A DNA stretch of 64,000 bases from the NCBI GenBank assembly GCA_963776465.1, contig CAVZMV010000002.1, positions 1,054,001 through 1,118,000 on the forward strand. Direction: 5' to 3'. A model generated the notes under the pieces. That model was not told the DNA's origin. It did not search any database and saw only the letters and a program-made list of their open reading frames with translations. This stretch comes from DASRHK01 sp963776465 (GTDB taxonomy: Bacteria; Pseudomonadota; Gammaproteobacteria; Nevskiales; Nevskiaceae). Positions within the stretch are counted from its first letter, which is position 1; the number at the start of each line of letters is the position of its first letter. Below are positions 9,626 to 19,272 of the stretch, piece after piece. The position numbers and the translations under genes are program-made.

Positions 9626-10737
9626 GGTGTGCCCCCCGAGGGCGCAACGATACGGTCGAGTTCGATTCGCAGGATGCCCTTCTGCGTCGGGCTTCCCAAG
9701 TACAGCGCGCCTTCGCGCTCCAGCACGCCGATCACGGGCGCGTAGGCGTCGGCGCCATCGTCGCGCAGATCGCGGGTGATGGCGCCATCGGCGTCGAGGC
9801 CGAGGATCCAGGTGCGTTTCGCGGGCGCGGGCTGCAAGGCGCGCGGCAGCTTGAACCAAAGCGCGCGCAGCCATGGCGACGACGCCAGTCGATCCATGCG
9901 ATCCAGGCGCGGCGCATAAAGCGACAGCCAGAATCCGCCGCGCGGATCGGCGCCGATCTCCGCCGGATAGCCGGGCAGGCCGTCGACGAACACCTCGGTC
10001 TTGCCCGCATGCTTGCCGGTGAGCCAGTGCTTGAGCACGCGGTAGCTCGTCATCTCGCAGACGAGCACGAAGCTCTCGTCCGCGGCGAGCGCGATGCCGA
10101 GCGGGAAGTAGAGCCCGTCGACGAGTACCTGCGTGGTCCGGCGATTGGAGTCGTAAGCGAGCAGGCGTCCGTTGGCGCCGTGCTCTACGAACTCGGCCCA
10201 GCTCTGCGCCGGGGTGTAGCGGTCCGATGCATCGGTGAAGTACACGATCCCGCGCGCGAAGGACACCGCTGCGTCGGCGGCGTGCCGGATCGGCCGCCCC
10301 TGCGCTTCCGACACCAGCGGCAGAATTCGTCCTTCGACCGCGGCGACGAGTCCGGCATCGCCCGCGGCGGCGATCACGACCTCGCCGAGCCCGCGCGCGA
10401 CGCCGAACGGCCGGCCCGGCGCGACACCGGCAATCTCGAGCTCGGGCTCTGCCGCGCCTCGTTCTTCACGCTCGTTCTCTTCGGACGCCTCGAACAGGGC
10501 CACGCGCCCATCGGCCAGGCCGCTGAGCAGATGATTCTCCGGGCCGGGTGCAAGGAAGGCGGGCCCCTGGAAGTCCAGCGAGACCTTCTCCGCGTCGTCG
10601 ATCGCCTGCACCGGCACTGACGATGCGCGCACCGGCGTCGGCGTCCAGGCCTGCGGCGCGATGCCGGCGGGCCAGCAAACGAAAACGGCCGCTGCGACGA
10701 TCAGCGCCGCAGCGGCCGCCAGGAAGAGCGTTCTCAG
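9622..10737 (-). CDS. APMAP/strictosidine synthase-like six-bladed propeller protein
   Basis: Seen: about 371 residues with one N-terminal hydrophobic segment (RTLFLAAAAALIVAAAVF). A Str_synth/SMP-30-like body follows, with VYFTDASDRY, PLGIALAADESFVLVCE, GLPGYPAEIGADPRGGFWL and LYLGSPTQKGILRIEL. These match the order of motifs in adipocyte plasma-membrane-associated protein and strictosidine synthase relatives, many of which are lactonases or arylesterases. No ATG, GTG or TTG is available near the expected N-terminus; the best start is a CTG at 10737 that overlaps the upstream TGA (CTGA). The stop TGA overlaps the ATG of the next gene (ATGA). Inferred: a membrane-anchored periplasmic hydrolase or binding protein expressed with its two Asp-box neighbours. 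A sequencing error in an ATG start is also possible. Confidence 0.75.
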   Translation of the reverse strand: MRTLFLAAAAALIVAAAVFVCWPAGIAPQAWTPTPVRASSVPVQAIDDAEKVSLDFQGPAFLAPGPENHLLSGLADGRVALFEASEENEREERGAAEPELEIAGVAPGRPFGVARGLGEVVIAAAGDAGLVAAVEGRILPLVSEAQGRPIRHAADAAVSFARGIVYFTDASDRYTPAQSWAEFVEHGANGRLLAYDSNRRTTQVLVDGLYFPLGIALAADESFVLVCEMTSYRVLKHWLTGKHAGKTEVFVDGLPGYPAEIGADPRGGFWLSLYAPRLDRMDRLASSPWLRALWFKLPRALQPAPAKRTWILGLDADGAITRDLRDDGADAYAPVIGVLEREGALYLGSPTQKGILRIELDRIVAPSGGTP

Positions 10738-13700
10738 AACCGGATCCGCCGCCGTCGCAGCAGCGCCATCGCGCTGATCCCTGCGAGCAGACCGAGCCCG
10801 AGGCTGCCGCCGAAGCGCTGCTCGGTCTCCTGCATGAGTCCGCCACCGCCGCCGCCGGGAATCTCCTGGCCGACGACGATCTGCGCCTCGGCGACGTTGC
10901 TGGTCAGCCGACCCTGCGTGTCGCGCGCGGTCATCGTCGGCCGATACAGGCCCGGCTGCGTGTAGACGTGCTGGACCACGCCGGTGTCGCTCTCCATGGT
11001 CTCGCCGTCGTTGAAGTCGAACACCCAGCGCGCGATCTGTGCGCCATCGGGGGCCGAGGAGCCGCGTCCGTCGAGCGTGACCGTGAGCGGCGCCGGGCCG
11101 CTGGACGGCGCCGCCTGCAGGATCGCCATCGGCGCGTTCGCCAGATCGCAGGCGGTGTTGCCGACGATCTCGTAGAACTGGCCGTCGCCGGTCTCGTCGA
11201 TGATGCCGTTGTTCTGCGGCGTCACCTGCGCGCGCACGCTGCCGGCGACGCCGGTGATGAAGGTGCCTGTCGGCGGCGAGCCGAGCACCGCCTTGTCCAG
11301 GATCATGACGATGATGCCGTCGGCGCTGTAGGCGCTGGCCGGATCCAGGTCGCCCATCTCCGTGAACACGCGCGCGACGCCGACGCCGACTTCCGGTGTC
11401 GACACCACGCGCGTCGTGCCGTAAGCGAAGTGCGGCGTCGGGCTGTCCTGCGTGCTCATCGACACGAACCAGTCGTCGGCGCCTTCGGGCAGGTTGGGAC
11501 CCAGGAAGCGCACGGTCCAGCGCAAGCCGGGCGGCACTGCCGACAGGCTTGCCATCTTCATCGTGAACACCAGACGCTCGGGGAGCGCGAACGGCTCGGC
11601 CATCGCCACGTACTCGATGTCGCCCTGCGGCGTCGCCGGCGTGGCGGTGTCGCCTTGCGGATCCTCGATGAGGATCTTGCCGGGCAGCTCGCACGGCAGC
11701 TGCTCGACCACCACACCGTCGCCGACGGCCGGCGCGATGTCGTTGGAGTGCACGCTCTCGCCGATCGCGTTGATCGCCGTCACCTGGTAGTGATAGCTCG
11801 CCTCGGCCGACACGTCGTGATCGGCGTAGAACGGCTTGCGGGTCTCGGCGATCGGCGTCACCGCCTGCGCGGTGTCGCCGCGGTAGACGCGGTAACCGGT
11901 GATCGGCGACTCGCCGTCGTAGGGCGCGATCCAGCGGATCTCCACCGAGCGCTCGTCGCGACGTCCGTTGATCAGCGGGCCTCGAGGCACCGTCGGCGCC
12001 GGCGGATCGAACTTGGCGAACAGGCTCTTGCCGCCGGCCTGGCGTGCGACCACGCCCTTGGCCGAATACGTCGGCGGTCCGTTCTGCCGCAGGCAGATGC
12101 CGACGCAGCCGTCGGCGTAACCGATGATGATGCGGCCCTTGCTGTCGGTGACGACGTCGAAGAAGTCGAGCAGGTTGCGGTTCGGCGGCGAGGCCGGGCA
12201 GCCGAGGCCATTGAGGCAGATGCCGCCCCTCTGCACCGGGTCGCCGGGGATGAGGTCCTGGATCAGCCAGCTGGCGCCGCCATCGTAGGTGACGACGAGG
12301 TAGGTGTACCAGACACCGGGAAAATCGCCGGCGTTGGAGTCGCCGGGAGACGTCGTGCCGTGGAACGCGCAGGCGGCGCGGTCCGGATCGCCGGCCACGC
12401 ACTCGACCCAGACGGTGTTCTTCAGCCCCAGTGGTCCGTCGACCGGCTGGTTGTAGACGTAGGTGCGGCCGTGATCCTTGGACACGCCCACCCACGGCCT
12501 GCCGTCGTTGCCATTGGCGTAGCCCATGTAGAGCGTGCCGTCGCGCGCGAGCGCAGCGGAAGTGTCCGACGCGCCGGGCCCTGCGCCGGGGATCGGCCGG
12601 TACTCCCAGGTGAGGCCGTTGTCTTCGGAGACCACGACGCCGCTGGCGTTCTCGCAGGTCTCCTGCGGCACGTAGACGGCGCCGTCGGGGCCGACCTTGA
12701 CGTGGCCGTGGTTGTTGCAGGCAAGGCTCGTACTCTGGCCGGGGCTGCCCGTGAAGATCGGCACGCTCGGGTTGAAGGCGAGGCCGCCGTTGTCGCTGCG
12801 CGAGCAGAACGCGTTGACGATCTCGTGCGAGCAGTAATAGATCGCGTGGCGATAGAGCAGGTTGGGCGCGAGCCCGGGCGCGTACGGCCCGCCGGCGAGC
12901 GATTCGTTGTCGGCGCCGTGCGGCTGGCCGCCGCCCTCGCTGGTGCCCCAGCTCTGGCCTTCGTTGTCGGAGGCCGAGACGATGCTGCCGCCGCCCTGCA
13001 GTTGCACCACGAACAGTCGCGTGAAGTCGGTCGGATCCGGGTAGCCCTCGGCGTCGTAGGCGAAGTCGGCGACGAAGATCGGGTCGAGCGTGCCCGCGGC
13101 GGCGCTGGTCGGATCGCTGACGTCGGTCCATTTGGTGAGCGCCGGCGAGTAGGTGTCGTCGAACTCCGTCTTCATCGTGACGACTTCGTAGATCATGAAG
13201 ACGTTGTCGCTGCCCATGTTGACGTCGAGCGTCGGCTCGGCGGCGCGCAGCGCGGAGAACTCCAGCGGCGGACGGTAGATGTCCATGCGCGGACCACCAA
13301 GGGTCGCGTTGGACGGCGTCGGCGCCGGCCCTTCGCCACCGCCGCCTTCCGAGGCGCCGGGCACCAGCTTGACGGTGCCGTTGAAGGTGCCGCCGTTGAC
13401 CAGGAACGGGACCACCTGGATCGTGAGCGTGCGCGTGCCGCTGCCCGCGGACACGGCGACGTGCTCGGGACCAGCGCCGCCGGAGCCGTCGCTGCCGACC
13501 TGGGTCGCGCCGTCGTAGACGCTGAGGTCGTAGTCTTCGTTGGGGTCGTCCCAGGCGATCGTCACGTCGATGGTGGCGTCGGGATGCGTGGTGACGTAGT
13601 CCTCCGGCAGTTCCACCGTCAGCTCGAAGTTGTCGCACGGCAGGCCGATGCCGCAGGCGCCGGCGGGATTGCTGATGACGAAGGGTCCGCCGGTGTAGCC

Positions 13701-13817
13701 GAGCTCGGGTGTGGACTCGCTGATGGTGCCGCTGGGCGGATCGGCGGCGTTTGCGAGGAACGGGAGCGACGCGACGAGGAACGCGGCGGAGAGCCGCAGG
13801 GCGGGAGACAGGGTCAT
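10734..13817 (-). CDS. Asp-box propeller protein with FN3, PKD and GlyGly-CTERM tail
   Basis: Seen: 1027 residues. In order they are: a Sec signal (MTLSPALRLSAAFLVASLPF...ANA); a domain homologous to the units of the 5822-9625 protein, with Asp boxes (SEDNGLTWEYR, SKDHGRTYVYN, YDGGASWLIQ); a fibronectin type III domain at about 606-692 (SPITGYRVYRGD); an unassigned beta-rich region at about 695-890; a PKD domain at about 895-980 (VFDFNDGETMESD, VYTQPGLYRPTM); and a GlyGly-CTERM-like tail (QRFGGSLGLGLLAG, then RRRRIRF). Known: PKD and FN3 modules are common in secreted polymer-binding or degrading proteins. It is the first gene of the operon, transcribed from the region around 13820-13930. Inferred: a surface or secreted protein anchored or released by rhombosortase processing; the ligand is unknown. 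Confidence 0.85.
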   Translation of the reverse strand: MTLSPALRLSAAFLVASLPFLANAADPPSGTISESTPELGYTGGPFVISNPAGACGIGLPCDNFELTVELPEDYVTTHPDATIDVTIAWDDPNEDYDLSVYDGATQVGSDGSGGAGPEHVAVSAGSGTRTLTIQVVPFLVNGGTFNGTVKLVPGASEGGGGEGPAPTPSNATLGGPRMDIYRPPLEFSALRAAEPTLDVNMGSDNVFMIYEVVTMKTEFDDTYSPALTKWTDVSDPTSAAAGTLDPIFVADFAYDAEGYPDPTDFTRLFVVQLQGGGSIVSASDNEGQSWGTSEGGGQPHGADNESLAGGPYAPGLAPNLLYRHAIYYCSHEIVNAFCSRSDNGGLAFNPSVPIFTGSPGQSTSLACNNHGHVKVGPDGAVYVPQETCENASGVVVSEDNGLTWEYRPIPGAGPGASDTSAALARDGTLYMGYANGNDGRPWVGVSKDHGRTYVYNQPVDGPLGLKNTVWVECVAGDPDRAACAFHGTTSPGDSNAGDFPGVWYTYLVVTYDGGASWLIQDLIPGDPVQRGGICLNGLGCPASPPNRNLLDFFDVVTDSKGRIIIGYADGCVGICLRQNGPPTYSAKGVVARQAGGKSLFAKFDPPAPTVPRGPLINGRRDERSVEIRWIAPYDGESPITGYRVYRGDTAQAVTPIAETRKPFYADHDVSAEASYHYQVTAINAIGESVHSNDIAPAVGDGVVVEQLPCELPGKILIEDPQGDTATPATPQGDIEYVAMAEPFALPERLVFTMKMASLSAVPPGLRWTVRFLGPNLPEGADDWFVSMSTQDSPTPHFAYGTTRVVSTPEVGVGVARVFTEMGDLDPASAYSADGIIVMILDKAVLGSPPTGTFITGVAGSVRAQVTPQNNGIIDETGDGQFYEIVGNTACDLANAPMAILQAAPSSGPAPLTVTLDGRGSSAPDGAQIARWVFDFNDGETMESDTGVVQHVYTQPGLYRPTMTARDTQGRLTSNVAEAQIVVGQEIPGGGGGGLMQETEQRFGGSLGLGLLAGISAMALLRRRRIRF

Positions 13818-13935
13818 ACGGACGCACCTTCGAATGGTTTCGCGGAGCGTCCCTGCCCCTGACAGGCGCTCCTTATACAGCGGGCGCTTTCGCCGCGTCC
13901 ATTGACGTTTTGTTTACAACCGCGCCGCAGCGCGG

Positions 13936-15139
13936 TCAGAACGCGTCGCCGGGGACCCTGATCGCGCCTTCCATCAACACGCGCGCGCTGCGGCTCATGA
14001 TGGCCTTGGTCACGGTCCACTCGACCGTCGACCTGCCTCGCCTCGCGCGCCGACGCGCAAGGTGCCCGAAGGATGTCCGAAGCGCACCGCTGTCGCGGCC
14101 GCCGCCGCCGGCGGCGAGATTGACCAGCGTTCCCGGGATCGCGGCGGCGGTGCCGATCGCCACGGCCGCCGTGCCCATCATCGCGTGATGCAGCTTGCCC
14201 ATCGACAGCGCGCGCACCAGCAGGTCGACGTCGCCCGCGGCGACCTTCTTGCCGCTGGAGGAGACGTAGTCCGTCGGCGGCGCGACGAACGCGACCTTCG
14301 GCGTGTGCTGGCGCTTGGCGGCTTCGCCGACGTCCTTGATCAGCCCCATGCGCAGCGCGCCGTGCGCGCGGATGGTCTCGAACTTCGCCAGCGCCTTCAC
14401 GTCGCCGTTGATCGCGTCCTGCAGCTCGGTGCCGGTGTAGCCGACGTCGCTCGGCGTTGACGAAGATCGTCGGGATGCCGGCGTTGATCATTGTCGCCTT
14501 GAGCGTGCCGACGCCGGGCACCTCCAGATCGTCGACCAGCTTGCCCGGTGGGGAACATGGCGCCGCCGCCTTCGCCATCGCCCTCGTCCGCGGGATCGAG
14601 GAACTCCAGCTGCACCTCGGCGGCCGGGAAGGTCACGCCGTCGAGCTCGAAGTCGCCGGTCTCCTGCACCGCGCCGTCGACGATCGGCACGTGGGCGACG
14701 ATGGTCTTGCCGATGTTGGCCTGCCAGATGCGCACGGTGCAGGTGCCGTTCTTGCGGAACGCGGCTGGCGTCGATCAGGCCGTTGCTGATCGCGAACGGC
14801 CCGACCGCGGCAGACAGGTTGCCGCAGTTGCCGCTCCAGTCGACGAAAGGCTGTGTCGATCGAGACCTGGCCGAACAGGTAGTCGACGTCGTGATCGGGC
14901 TTGCGTGCTCTTCGACAGGATCACGGTCTTGCTGGTGCTGGAGGTGGCGCCGCCCATGCCGTCGATCTGCTTGCCGTACGGATCGGGGCTGCCGATCACG
15001 CGCAGCAGCAGCGCGTCGCGCGCCGCGCCGGGCTTCTGCGCCGCTGCGGGCAGGTCCTGCAGAGCTGGAAGAACACGCCCTTGCTGGTGCCGCCGCGCAT
15101 GTAGGTCGCGGGGATTTTGATCTGCGGTGCGTGCGCCAT
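13936..15139 (-). CDS. prpF: 2-methylaconitate cis-trans isomerase PrpF, frame broken by about 9 indels
   Basis: Known: PrpF works with AcnD in the methylcitrate cycle of propionate breakdown, isomerising the 2-methylaconitate made by AcnD. Seen: pieces in three frames join into a complete PrpF of about 398 residues, with IPATYMRGGTSKGVFF at the start, GSPDPYGKQIDGMGGATSS, VDWSGNCGNLSAAVGPFA, GIPTIFVNA and VTKAIMSRSARVLMEG at the end. Breaks fall near 15062, 14903, 14847, 14763, 14546, 14452, 14088, 14031 and 14020. Eight read as +1; the first is +2 or -1. The total length is then an exact multiple of three. The start is 4 bases after the repaired acnD stop. The protein sequence between breaks is well conserved, which argues for sequence errors rather than decay. 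Confidence 0.9.
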
Positions 15140-15143
15140 GACG

Positions 15144-17755
15144 TCAGGCAGCTTTGGCTCGATTCGAGGAAATCCTGCGCGAAGCGCTGCAGCACGCCGC
15201 CGGCTTCGTAGATCGACACTTCTTCGGCGGTATCCAGACGGCAGGTCACCGGCACTTCGACGCTTCTCGCCGTTCTTGCGATGGATCACCAGCGTCAGAT
15301 CGGCACGCGGCTTGCGCTCGCCGATCACGTCGAAGGTTTCGGTGCCGTCGATGCCCAGCGTCATGCGATTCGTGCCCGGCTTGAACTCCAGCGGCAGCAC
15401 GCCCATGCCGATCAGGTTGGTGCGATGGATGCGCTCGAAGCCTTCCGCGGCGATGGCTTCCACGCCCGCGAGGCGCACGCCCTTGGCTGCCCAGTCGCGC
15501 GACGAGCCCTGGCCGTAGTCGGCGCCGGCGATGATGATCAGCGGCTGCTTGCGCTCCATGTAGGTCTCGATGGCTTCCCACATGCGCATGACCTTGCCTT
15601 CCGGCTCGATGCGCGCCAGCGAACCTTTCTTCACCTTGCCGTCGACCACCGCCATCTCGTTGACCAGCTGCGGATTGGCGAAGGTCGCGCGCTGCGCGGT
15701 CAGGTGATCGCCGCGATGCGTCGCGTAGGAATTGAAGTCTTCTTCCGGCAAACCCATCTTCGCGCAGGTATTCGCCGGCGGCGCTGTCCAGCATGATCGC
15801 GTTGGACGGCGACAGGTGATCGGTGGTGATGTTGTCCGGCAGCACCGCCAGCGGGCGCATGCCCTTCAGCGTGCGCTCGCCGGCCAGCGCGCCTTCCCAG
15901 TACGGCGGACGGCGGATGTAGGTGCTCTGCGCGCGCCAGTCGTACAGCGGGCTGATCTTCGTCGCTGCCGGCGGCCTTGAACGTCGAACATCGGGTCGTA
16001 GACCTTGCGGAACTGCTCGGGCTTGACGCTGCCTGGCGACCACTGCGTCGATCTCTTCGTCGCTCGGCCAGAGGTCCTTCAGCGTGACCGGCTTGCCCGT
16101 CTTGTCGATGCCCAGCACGTCTTTCTCGATGTCGAAGCGCATCGGTGCCGGCGATGGCATAGGCAACCACCAGCGGCGGCGAGGCGAGGAACGCCTGCTT
16201 CGCGTACGGATGGATGCGGCCGTCGAAGTTGCGGTTGCCGGACAGCACGGCGGTCGCATACAGATCGCGGTCGATGATTTCCTGCTGGATCTTCGGGTCC
16301 AGCGCGCCGGACATGCCGTTGCAGGTGGTGCAGGCGAACGCGACGATGCCGAAGCCGAGCTGCTTCCAGCTCGGGCAGCAGGCCCGCTTCTTCGAGATAG
16401 AGCTGCACGGCCTTGGAACCCGGCGCCAGCGACGACTTCACCCACGGCTTGCGCGTCAGGCCACGCGCGTTGGCGTTGCGCGCGAGCAGGCCGGCGGCGA
16501 TCACGTTGCGCGGGTTGCTGGTGTTGGTGCAGCTGGTGATGGCGGCGATGATCACCGCGCCATCCGGCATCTGGCCCGGCATCTTCTTCCCACTTGCCGG
16601 CGATGCCGCGCTCGGCCAGATCGCGCTGGTCGGCAGACGCTTGTGCGGGTTCGACGGGCCGGCCATGTTGCGCACCACGGTCGACAGATCGAACTGCAGC
16701 ACGCGCTCGTACTCGGCGGTCTTCAGCGCGTCGGCCCACAGGCCGGTGTGCTTGGCGTAGGTCTCGACCAGCTTGACCTGCTCGTCTTCGCGGCCGGTGA
16801 GCTTGCAGGTAGTCGATGGTCTGCTGGTCGATGTAGAACATCGCCGCGGTGGCGCCGTATTCCGGCGCCATGTTGGAGATCGTCGCGCGATCGCCCAGCG
16901 TCAGCGCCGCCGCACCTTCGCCGTAGAACTCCAGGTACGCGCCGACGACTTTCTGCTTGGCGCAGGAACTCGGTCAGCGCCAGCACGATGTCGGTGGCGG
17001 TGATGCCCGGCTGCGGCTTGCCGGTCAGATCGCACGCCGACGATGTCCGGCAGGCGCATCCACGAGGCGCGGCCGAGCATGACGTTCTCCGCTTCCAGGC
17101 CGCCGACGCCGATGGCGATCACGCCCAGCGCATCGACGTGCGGCGTGTGGCTGTCGGTGCCCACGCAGGTGTCGGGGAAGGCGACGCCGTCCTGCACGTG
17201 AATCACCGGCGACATCCTCTCCAGGTTGATCTGGTGCATGATGCCGTTGCCCGGCGGGATCACTTCCACGTTCTTGAACGCCTTCTTGGTCCAGTCGATG
17301 AAGTGGAAGCGATCGTCGTTGCGACGGTCTTCGATCGCGCGGTTCTTCGCGAACGCATCCTTGTCGAAGCCGCCGCGCTCCACCGCCAGCGAGTGATCGA
17401 CGATCAGCTGCATCGGCACCACCGGATTGACCTTGGCCGGATCGCCGCCCTTGCTCGGCGATCGCGTCGCGCAAGCCGGCCAGATCGACCAGCGCGGTCT
17501 GGCCCAGGATGTCGTGGCACACCACGCGCGCCGGGAACCACGGGAAGTCGAGATCGCGCTTGCGCTCGATCAGTTGCTGTCAGAGAGGCGTCGAGCGTCG
17601 CCGGATCGCAGCGACGCACCAGGTTCTCGGCATGCACGCGCGACGGTATACGGCAGCTTGTCGTAGGCGCCGGGCTGGATGGCGTCGACGGCGGCGCGCG
17701 CGTCGAAGTAGTCCAGCTTGCTGCCGGGAAGGGGCTTGCGATGGAGGCGGTTCAT
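15144..17755 (-). CDS. acnD: Fe/S-dependent 2-methylisocitrate dehydratase AcnD, frame broken by about 16 indels
   Basis: Known: AcnD is the aconitase-family enzyme that dehydrates 2-methylcitrate and needs PrpF to complete the step. Seen: the fragments join to about 865 residues, from MNRLHRKPLPGSKLDYFD to a repaired C-terminus ESSQAA. Family landmarks include VPMQLIVDHSLAV, GTDSHTPHVDALGVIAIGVG, ITSCTNTSNP (cluster Cys), CTTCNGMSG (cluster Cys), LSGNRNFDGRIHPYAKQ, GADYGQGSSRDWAAKG and RTNLIGMGVLP. Breaks lie near 17644, 17577, 17449, 17032, 16959, 16805, 16622, 16586, 16363, 16143, 16034, 15979, 15963, 15761, 15265 and 15154. All read as single-base insertions except 16622 (+2 or -1). No prpB or prpC is visible beside it. 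It is divergent from rsmG. Confidence 0.93.
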
Positions 17756-17776
17756 GATCAGCGGAGCCGACAATCG

Positions 17777-17834
17777 GTCGCAACGACCGTGGGGCCGCTA
17801 TTCTACCGGCCCCATCGAGTCGCAACGCCCGTGG
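17777..17834. repeat. Direct repeat plus hairpin between acnD and rsmG
   Basis: A 16-base sequence, GTCGCAACGACCGTGG (17777-17792), recurs at 17819-17834 with one difference. Between them lies a perfect 8-bp inverted repeat, TGGGGCCG (17790-17797) and CGGCCCCA (17807-17814), around a 9-base loop. The second direct copy contains the proposed GTG start of rsmG. It sits between divergent genes and could be a regulatory site or a duplicated relic; no binding protein can be named. Confidence 0.5.
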
Positions 17835-18451
17835 CCGCACCTGATCGCCTCCTTTCCGAAGGCCTCGCCAGATTCGGGATCAACGACCCCGCGCTCGGCA
17901 AGCGGCTGCTCGATTTCCTGCGCGAGCTCGTCAAGTGGAACCGCGTCTACAACCTGACGGCGATCCGCCAGCCGGCCGAGATCGTCACCCGGCATTTCCT
18001 GGATTCTCTGGCCATTCTGCCGCTCGTGAAGGGGCGGCTGGTCGACGTGGGCTCCGGCGCCGGGTTCCCCGCGATCCCGCTGGCGCTGGCCCGGCCCGGC
18101 CTTGCCGTGACGGCGCTCGACAGCAACGGCAAGAAAGCGCGCTTCCTTCGCCACGTGCAGCGGACACTGGAGATTCCAAATCTGGAAGTGGTCGAGCTGC
18201 GCGTCGAGGAATTCCGGCCGGCGGATCCGTTCGACGTCGTCGCCAGCCGCGCGTTCGCGTCGCTCGCCGACTTCGTCGAAGCCACGCGCCACCTCGTCGC
18301 GCCGGGTGGCCAATGGGTGGCGATGAAGGGCAAACTAGACGCCGGGGAAATCGCCGGCATTCCCGGCGATGTGCAGATCAGGGAGAATCGCCGCTTGAAG
18401 GTGCCGGGACTGTCCGAAGAGCGGCACGCCATCATCGCGGTAGCGAAGTAA
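17831..18451 (+). CDS. rsmG: 16S rRNA (guanine527-N7)-methyltransferase RsmG
   Basis: Known: RsmG (GidB) uses SAM to methylate G527 of 16S rRNA in the cytoplasm; its loss gives low-level streptomycin resistance. Seen: 206 residues with VKWNRVYNLTAIRQP, the SAM-binding stretch LVDVGSGAGFPAIPLALARP, and VVASRAFASLADFVE, all in the usual positions. The start is GTG at 17831, giving MAAPDRLLSEGLARFG; no ATG suits the N-terminus. The stop overlaps the parA start (TAATG), the common gidB-parA-parB arrangement upstream of the ATP synthase operon. Confidence 0.95.
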   Translation: MAAPDRLLSEGLARFGINDPALGKRLLDFLRELVKWNRVYNLTAIRQPAEIVTRHFLDSLAILPLVKGRLVDVGSGAGFPAIPLALARPGLAVTALDSNGKKARFLRHVQRTLEIPNLEVVELRVEEFRPADPFDVVASRAFASLADFVEATRHLVAPGGQWVAMKGKLDAGEIAGIPGDVQIRENRRLKVPGLSEERHAIIAVAK

Positions 18452-19230
18452 TGGCCCGAATCGTTGCGGTGGTGAACCAGAAGGGCGGCGTCGGCAAGAC
18501 GACCACCTCGGTCAACCTCGCCGCCGCGCTCACCGCCACCAAGCAGCGCGTCCTGCTGGTCGACCTCGACTCCCAGGGCAACGCCACCATGGGCGTGGGC
18601 GTCAACAAGAACGCGCTGGAGCGCACCTGCCGCGACGTGCTGCTGGCTGTGTGCAAGCCCGACGACGCGATCCAGAACCTGGGCGCGCTCGGCTTCTCGC
18701 TGCTGCCCGCCAACGGCGACATGACCGAGGCCGAGGTTCGGCTGCGCGAATCCGCCGACGGCGATCGCGCGCTGCAGGTGGCGCTGTCCTCGGTGTCGCC
18801 GCGCTTCGACTACATCCTGCTCGACTGCCCGCCCGCGCTGTCCAAGCTCACGCTCAACGCGCTGGTCGCCGCCGACAGCGTGCTGATCCCGATGCAGTGC
18901 GAGTACTACGCGCTGGAAGGGTTGTCGGCGCTGCTCGACACCGTCCAGCAGATCCGCTCGGTGATCAATCCGCGGCTGGCCATCGCCGGCCTCTTGCGCA
19001 CGATGTTCGACCAGCGCAACAACCTGGCCGAGCAGGTCTCGGCGCAGCTGACCGAGCATTTCGGCGACAAGGTGTTCCGCACCGTGATCCCGCGCAACGT
19101 GCGCCTGGCCGAGGCGCCGAGCCATGGCTTGCCGGGCACGGTCTACGACCCACAATCCACCGGTGCCAAGGCGTATCTGGCGCTGGCGGTCGAAATCCTC
19201 TGGCGCGACAAGAAGCGCCAGGCGGCGTAA
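18451..19230 (+). CDS. parA: Chromosome partitioning ATPase ParA (Soj)
   Basis: Known: ParA is a deviant Walker ATPase that binds DNA non-specifically and, with ParB bound at parS, segregates newly replicated origins. Seen: 259 residues with the deviant Walker A motif QKGGVGKTTTSVNLA near residue 10, Walker A' LLVDLDSQGNAT and Walker B ILLDCPPAL. The C-terminal half includes YYALEGLSALLDTVQ and IPRNVRLAEAPSHGLP, typical of chromosomal ParA. The start overlaps the rsmG stop. The gene order points to the origin-proximal chromosome rather than a plasmid; no parS site was confirmed by eye in the window. Confidence 0.96.
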   Translation: MARIVAVVNQKGGVGKTTTSVNLAAALTATKQRVLLVDLDSQGNATMGVGVNKNALERTCRDVLLAVCKPDDAIQNLGALGFSLLPANGDMTEAEVRLRESADGDRALQVALSSVSPRFDYILLDCPPALSKLTLNALVAADSVLIPMQCEYYALEGLSALLDTVQQIRSVINPRLAIAGLLRTMFDQRNNLAEQVSAQLTEHFGDKVFRTVIPRNVRLAEAPSHGLPGTVYDPQSTGAKAYLALAVEILWRDKKRQAA

Positions 19231-19272
19231 GGCGCCATCCGTGCCGATCGAACCTGAAGAATCAAGCGGGAG

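Noticed and set aside
9622..13827. A 1401-codon minus-strand frame spanning two genes
   Set aside because: Only its last 371 codons encode a recognisable protein (the APMAP-like gene). The upstream part is the shadow frame of the Asp-box/FN3/PKD gene.
13936..17755. acnD/prpF as decayed pseudogenes
   Set aside because: Decay should bring deletions, stops and substitutions. Here nearly all lesions are +1 and the protein between them is intact, and the same kind of lesion hits essential atp genes, so sequence error is more likely.
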